Assembly: GCA_036937835.1 (NCBI GenBank)
Contig: CM072880.1
Coordinates: forward strand, 13,274,501 to 13,338,500
From: Pampus argenteus
Taxonomy: Eukaryota > Chordata > Actinopteri > Scombriformes > Stromateidae
Length of the DNA: 64,000 nt
Direction: 5' to 3'
The notes beneath the pieces are model-generated. The model did not search any database and was not told the DNA's origin. It was given only the letters and a program-made list of their open reading frames with translations. This document shows positions 58,905 to 64,000 of this stretch, piece by piece; positions within the stretch are counted from its first letter, which is position 1; every line of letters begins with the position of its first letter. Position numbers and translations under genes: made by a program.

Positions 58905-59955
58905 AAACTACTTTAAAGAGTCCAAATGCCACACAATGTAACACTAGCTCCCTGCTAATTCCTCTCTGAAGCAGTATTTATAAGACCACATATTCGATTA
59001 ACTCCCAAAAATACCACAAGGGAACGTTTACACACTTTTCTCCCTGGTGCACAATGGAGGAGATGGGGCCTGAAGGAAAAGAAACACTGACTGTGTATTC
59101 TCACTGCCCAAACACTGAGCCACACTCTCAGCCTGAAAAATATCAATTCACCTTCCCTTTCATGTGAATGTGAGAAAAGCCCCAATTAAACACAAACACC
59201 ATAAATCAAAACGCCTGTTAGTGACGATGCACCATTTTTCAAAGATACTCTGAACTTCTTTGAACATCTCCCTCCTTTTCTCCATCTCCCTCCCCCCCCT
59301 TTTTAGAGCATTGATTTACAGCCTGTGACTTCATATAAAACTTGATGAATAGTACAGAGAGAGTGATAGAGCGCAAAAAAGCAAACCTCTGGGTTAACGG
59401 AGGGGTCGACAAGTTTGGGCTTGTCAACTTGAAAGCAGGTATAAGGAGCCCCTCAGCACATCCTGGAACTCCAGTTCCTGCCATTTGTTCTCTGGGATAA
59501 AAACCTGGCAGAAAGCACAGGATGTCGGATGTAGACAGCTCCCCTCGTTTTGGACACATTTCGTCTGCAATTATTGTCTGAGTTCTTGCTGGGGGAACCT
59601 GTGAAGATACCCCTGCTTCCTCTTGATTTCCTTCTATCCTCTCTGTAAATTCACCTGTTGGGGGGGAAAAAAAACACGGAGGACAATCAGATGAGACTCC
59701 TGCCCTTCCTCTTCTTTTCTTTTCTTGCTGTCATTTCGCCTCGAATCATCATTTGGAAATTTACCCCCCACAATTAAGTCATTTTCCAGGAATTTGGCTC
59801 TGCGGTCTTGAAACGCTAGATGGAGTCAGTCTGGTTGGGCAAGTGCAAGGCCAGAGCTGGAGAGTTTACTCTTTCCTCTTTCTCCAGAGTGTCATTTGTC
59901 ATGTTCTTGGCAGACAAATGCAGCTCCGGAGGAGACAAGTGAAGGCCTCATCATC
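58905..59955. other. Non-coding stretch without recognisable genes
   Basis: C-rich patch at 59290-59299 and G8/A9 patch at 59659-59676. Frames have no domains. Confidence 0.55.
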
Positions 59956-59959
59956 ACCA

Positions 59960-60200
59960 GCAGGAGCAGCGGCAGTGTAAATAAATCGCTCACCTGTCCC
60001 AACACTTCCATTTAACGAAGCGCGGCTAATTCTCCGCTCGATGGGTTTTACCAACAGCATCAGACCCTCTACTGTCATCCCGCCTGACATCTGTAATGAT
60101 AACAGGCTTAATACTAAAGGCTCCCTGCCTCATCTCCCCTGTTCTCTTTAAACGCAGATTCATTTCAGCTTCAGCTTGACAGACAGACACGCCGTCCGAA
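59960..60200. promoter_or_regulatory. Candidate non-coding regulatory element (MEIS/homeodomain-like)
   Basis: CCGCCTGACATCTGTAATGA (60080-60099), followed by TAACAGGCTTAATAC, combines a TGACA MEIS-like core with ATTA-type sites. GTGTAAATAAATCGC and GAAGCGCGGCTAATTCTCC lie upstream. The block is repeat-free and ends about 50 bp before a long TG array. Confidence 0.32.
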
Positions 60201-60245
60201 CCTGTCCCACTATACAAGGTTACTGAGTCAAAACTGGCACCAGGA

Positions 60246-60246
<1 letters not shown>

Positions 60247-60311
<65 letters not shown>
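60247..60311. repeat. (TG)32 microsatellite
   Basis: Perfect uninterrupted TG run, the longest dinucleotide array in the window. Frames through it encode Cys-Val or His-Thr strings only. Confidence 0.97.
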
Positions 60312-60312
<1 letters not shown>

Positions 60313-60405
60313 TGCCAAAGCCACTTCCTTAAACATGTCAGACATAATCCTGTCATTGCTGGAGGGGAAATAGTTGAGGCCGGCAGGCAAGCACACCGAT
60401 ATATG

Positions 60406-60445
60406 AGGGAGAGAGAGAGAGAGAGAGGAAGAGAGAGAGAGAGAG
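60406..60445. repeat. (GA)n microsatellite
   Basis: GA run with GGAA interruption. Confidence 0.94.
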
Positions 60446-60449
60446 TATA

Positions 60450-63400
60450 AATACTCCAGGTTATATGCCCAGGTGTGGCTGTCTCCACTACACACCTGTA
60501 CCAAAGCTATATATTTAGAATAAAGCAAATAAGCAGAATCCTTTCTCTACAAAGCCCAGTGTCTGTTAACATTTATGGAGCAAGTATATTTATATTTTTA
60601 AAAACACAAAGCCGCAGTAGCAGTGGAGAGTGGATGTGGGTTTGAGGTGTCCCTGTATGTTGGCAGAGTTTCTCCCTAAGAGGAAAAAACACAGATGTCA
60701 ACAAGCTTTTTTTCCTAAAACTTGCACCCCACTTTTCACAACTAAAACTAAACTAACTAAACTAAAGGATAAAGCGTGGTTTATCATTAGTTGGGTCTTG
60801 TGTTTGTAGTTTTGAATATGAACAAATGAAACAAATCTGGGAACGTGGTGACCGTCCAATAGGGGAAGGAAGAATGTGATCAGACAGGTTGTTAGCAAAC
60901 TGCCAGATTATTTGATGGCAAAACTGAAAGTGAGCTCATCTAAAAGCGTCAGTAATAATCCCTCAGTGCATTAGGAGAATATGAGTGTGCAGTCAACCAG
61001 CATTAAAAAAATCTGAACACTTAATAACGCGTGGTCCTTTTTCTCATGCTGAAAATATCTATGACTTTCTCATCCTTACCCACCAATAACCAAACTTTCA
61101 TTCCACAGTCTTTTCCCGGTTTTGCTTTCATTTGTCTTTACCCAAATCCTGGAATTCAGTGCAGCAGCTCAAGGCTACAAACCCGAGCAGCATCTGTGCA
61201 TATGAAAAAACAACATGAATATATGTTTTGTTTACGACTGCCTGTTACCGTGCAAACACGTATCACTCTTTCTAGCAACTGCACCGCGTGAGAGATTCAC
61301 TCCCACCCCCACCACCGACACGGAGGCACCAGTAGAGAAGGAACCGGGCTGTGACAGGCTGACAGGAAGAGATAGGTTTTAACATCCTTCAAAATAAAGA
61401 AGTCAACCTCTCCATCCTATCTGTCACCGACACCGACCTGATGTCTCCTCTGCCCTCAGATTGTCTTGGCACCCTCTGCCTTCCTCTGTTTGTGTGAGCG
61501 AGGATTTCTTGGCTGATACGCCAAAAATCTAAACTAAAGAGCACATGCAGTAATTCAGCAGCACATGGGGAAACTCTCGAGGCGCTGTTTGACAAAGGTG
61601 CATCAAGCAGAATGAGAAGTGACGTGAGACAACCAAATACAAGACTTTATATGACTACATCTGGTTGCAGGTGGCTGTTTTCTACCAAACTCTATACTGT
61701 TTTTCCTCTAATTAAGTCTTGAGGTTTCGCCTACTTGACAACATGGAAGAAAGAATTCCAGCACTTCTACCACGCAGCTGTAGTCCAACATTAACAAAGC
61801 CTTTACCGAAGCATATATCACCCTGCCACGCAATTCAATCTTTCCCAGAGGTTCGAAAAAACAAACGGTGTTCCCCCCGAACCGAGGCTCGAAGTAGCAT
61901 CTGTCAATAAAGTATAAATGAAGGGCTTGATTATACAGCTGGCTGGCCAGGAGCCATCTCTCCGAAGACAGGAGGGGGAAGACGGCGTGAAATAAAAGAC
62001 GGAGAAAAGTACGAAGTTGGTTGTTTTACTTCGGCCTGGCCCTTCCTCGCCCATGCTATGCAGCAGCTGTAAACGCACCAGTCAAAACAAATCTTGGATG
62101 CCAAGGGCTATTCTGCTTTCTGCACACACCCCAGCTCCACCTATACACACACAAACACCAACCTGTGTACGAGCTATCTCTCCATAAAAGCCTTTCTTAG
62201 AATGGCTGGATTTGAAACCCGAGGCTTGTGGCAGAGTACAACCGTGCTGGTTCGCTGAGTATTCATCCACTTGTGCTCTGCAGATTGAACTTTCTCATGT
62301 GGATTCAAACACAAATAATCTGTTCGTGAACAGTCATGTTTGGTTTAAGAGCTGATGGATACAACAGAAGGTATTGGAATTTGAACAAGGGGAGCGTGGG
62401 GGGTGGGGGGGGCATTCAGATATATGTGCTCTGCCTTAAAAAATGATCTGTCATCTGTGTTCATTAAGGCCACTTCAGGTCAACAGCACACTTCAGACCT
62501 GCCTGATGATGGAGTTTGACAGCACAACAGCGACTAGAGATGATGCACGAAGCAGAGCGCAGCTGTAAAAATGTCTGTAAATACTCAAATATACACAAAC
62601 AGCTTTAGTTTTATGCTGAAATGGCACTTTTTTTGTGTGTCTCTCATGGGTGCTACTTGAAGACAGGCCAGCCAGGTCTCTCAAAGGTTGTGTGTATGTG
62701 TGAGTGAGTGTGTGTGTGTGTTTGCATGCAAGATACACAACTGTGTGTTGCAGGGTCATATGTACCTTTTATCTCTTGTTGTTATAATGACATAAAATCT
62801 ACATTGTATTTTTGACTGGGAGGACCTCCAAACTCCAGAATGTATGTGTTGGGGTTCAAAGCCCTTCCTCTGTGATTTCTTCTTCTGTGGTCTTTACTAT
62901 AAAGTCCTTTTTTCCGCTTTTCCACCTTTTTGTTCACTTCCCCTGTGTACGATAGGTTTGTGTCATTTCTTTTGACCCATTTATTATCCTTACCCATCCC
63001 ATTAATTCATTAGTTATCAAGCTGGGTATGTTGGTCAAGGTATCTTAGGGTGTTTCTAAGCCCCACCCCCCTTTTAGCAGTCCAATCAAATGCAAAGGAT
63101 TTGATTTAAATCCACTCAAATATTCCACTTCACTGGGCAATATGTCACAGTACTGAAGCTAACGAATTAGAATTAGAAAAGAACAAATGAAGCTAACTTT
63201 GTATAGTAATGATGATGTAGTGGGCAGTAGAATTAAGATGGAGGTTCTGGTTCCCTATTGGTTCGTTAAAATAAATGATGGACAACCATAAAGTGTCACA
63301 GCATCTTTCCTGTCTAACAACACATCACAGAAATCCACTGGTTACATGTGCAAGCAGCATGAAGCACTCCAACTTCACAACTAGCAAAATAAAAGGCCCA

Positions 63401-64000
63401 GTTCCACTCAGGACCTACACCTAAACTTTTCCAGTGCTGCTGCACCCCATCACCCCCTCATCCCCCCCTCCTATCCTCCCCTCCCTCCCTCTCTCTCTCT
63501 CTCTCTCCCCTCCCATCCACCTCCTTTCTTCTTTTTCACATGCTTTTACAGTGAGGTACGCTGAAAGCTCTCTTTGTTGCCACGGTCTGTGGCGTTTGAA
63601 TGGTACCAAACAAGCGCCCAAGTGCACCGAGCCCCCAAGACGACCACTGAATAGAATTCTTCTCCTGACTTCTCCCTGGCCGAGCGACAATGAGTGGGAC
63701 CACTCCTTTCTAGTCAGGCCCGCACTAATGGCTAAGACAATATTTGCAGGAATGAGGGGGATTTAATTTGCATTCAGGCTGTCTCCATTTCTTTTCACAG
63801 GACTTGGGCCTGCTCAGTTCAACTGTGCCGCAGCTTCTCAAAGTACTCATTCTGCCGATTTCTCTTTGATTTTTTTTTTTTTACCGTCCTCCACCAACCC
63901 CCAGACCCCCAACCCTGTCTTTTTTTTTTTTTTTTTTTGGAGGAGGGAGGGGGGGTCTTTCAAACACCATTTGCTGCCCCGTGCTTGGTTTCTCTAATTC
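60450..64000. other. Non-coding stretch without recognisable genes
   Basis: (ACTAA)-like repeats at 60741-60768, a G-rich run at 62389-62412, (TG)n at 62688-62721, a pyrimidine tract with (CT)n at 63460-63507, and T19 at 63920-63938 followed by a G-rich patch. Frames up to 110 codons (63434-63766) start in low-complexity sequence. Confidence 0.55.

Noticed and set aside
60220..60528. Minus-strand frames of about 86-102 codons
   Set aside because: They consist largely of His-Thr strings read through (TG)32 and Ser-Leu strings through (GA)n; they are microsatellite artefacts.
62840..62870. GGTTCAAAGCC as a possible tRNA B box
   Set aside because: No A box upstream and no cloverleaf pairing.

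Overview
The window looks like vertebrate nuclear DNA, most likely from a percomorph teleost. It is A+T-leaning and full of (CA/TG)n, (CT/GA)n and tri/tetranucleotide microsatellites and T/A homopolymers. It also carries degraded interspersed repeats whose sequence I recognise from fish genomes: an L2/Maui-type LINE tail, tRNA-derived SINE fragments and two non-coding repeat families. I see no bacterial, organellar or viral gene organisation, no CRISPR array, and no rRNA or intact tRNA gene.

No host protein-coding exon can be supported. Apart from one frame, every open frame is under 200 codons, lacks a recognisable domain, and often simply reads through microsatellites. The exception is the 309-codon minus-strand frame at 57811-58740, the C-terminal end of a LINE reverse-transcriptase ORF. 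The window is therefore intergenic (a gene desert) or the interior of a very long intron.

Layout. 1-1960: plain non-coding. 1960-2680: a large copy of a fish repeat with internal units of about 120-134 bp. 2690-10440: plain non-coding plus a SINE-like remnant (8790-8890). 10541-10598: compound microsatellite. 10750-11042: a second fish repeat family. 13140-15100 and 18590-18830: low-repeat stretches rich in homeodomain-type motifs. 18220-18325: tRNA-derived SINE head. 22440-22715: long polypyrimidine tract. 26500-41840: several more candidate regulatory stretches between simple repeats, plus a 26-nt G homopolymer at 31210-31235 and a G-quadruplex motif at 38083-38109. 43179-44463: microsatellite-dense. 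48465-48768: reverse-oriented copy of the 1960-2680 family with a (TGGA)n array inside. 53160-53410 and 55740-56094: candidate regulatory blocks, the second with a SOX-type inverted pair beside a CpG cluster. 57386-58900: third copy of the repeat family, split by the L2 insertion. 60247-60445: (TG)32 and (GA)n arrays.

The best-supported biology is the transposon stratigraphy: one old repeat family in three or four copies, one copy split by a younger L2 insertion and another in which a microsatellite has grown. The regulatory calls rest only on motif clustering and low repeat content, because conservation cannot be assessed here. I found no convincing undescribed system.
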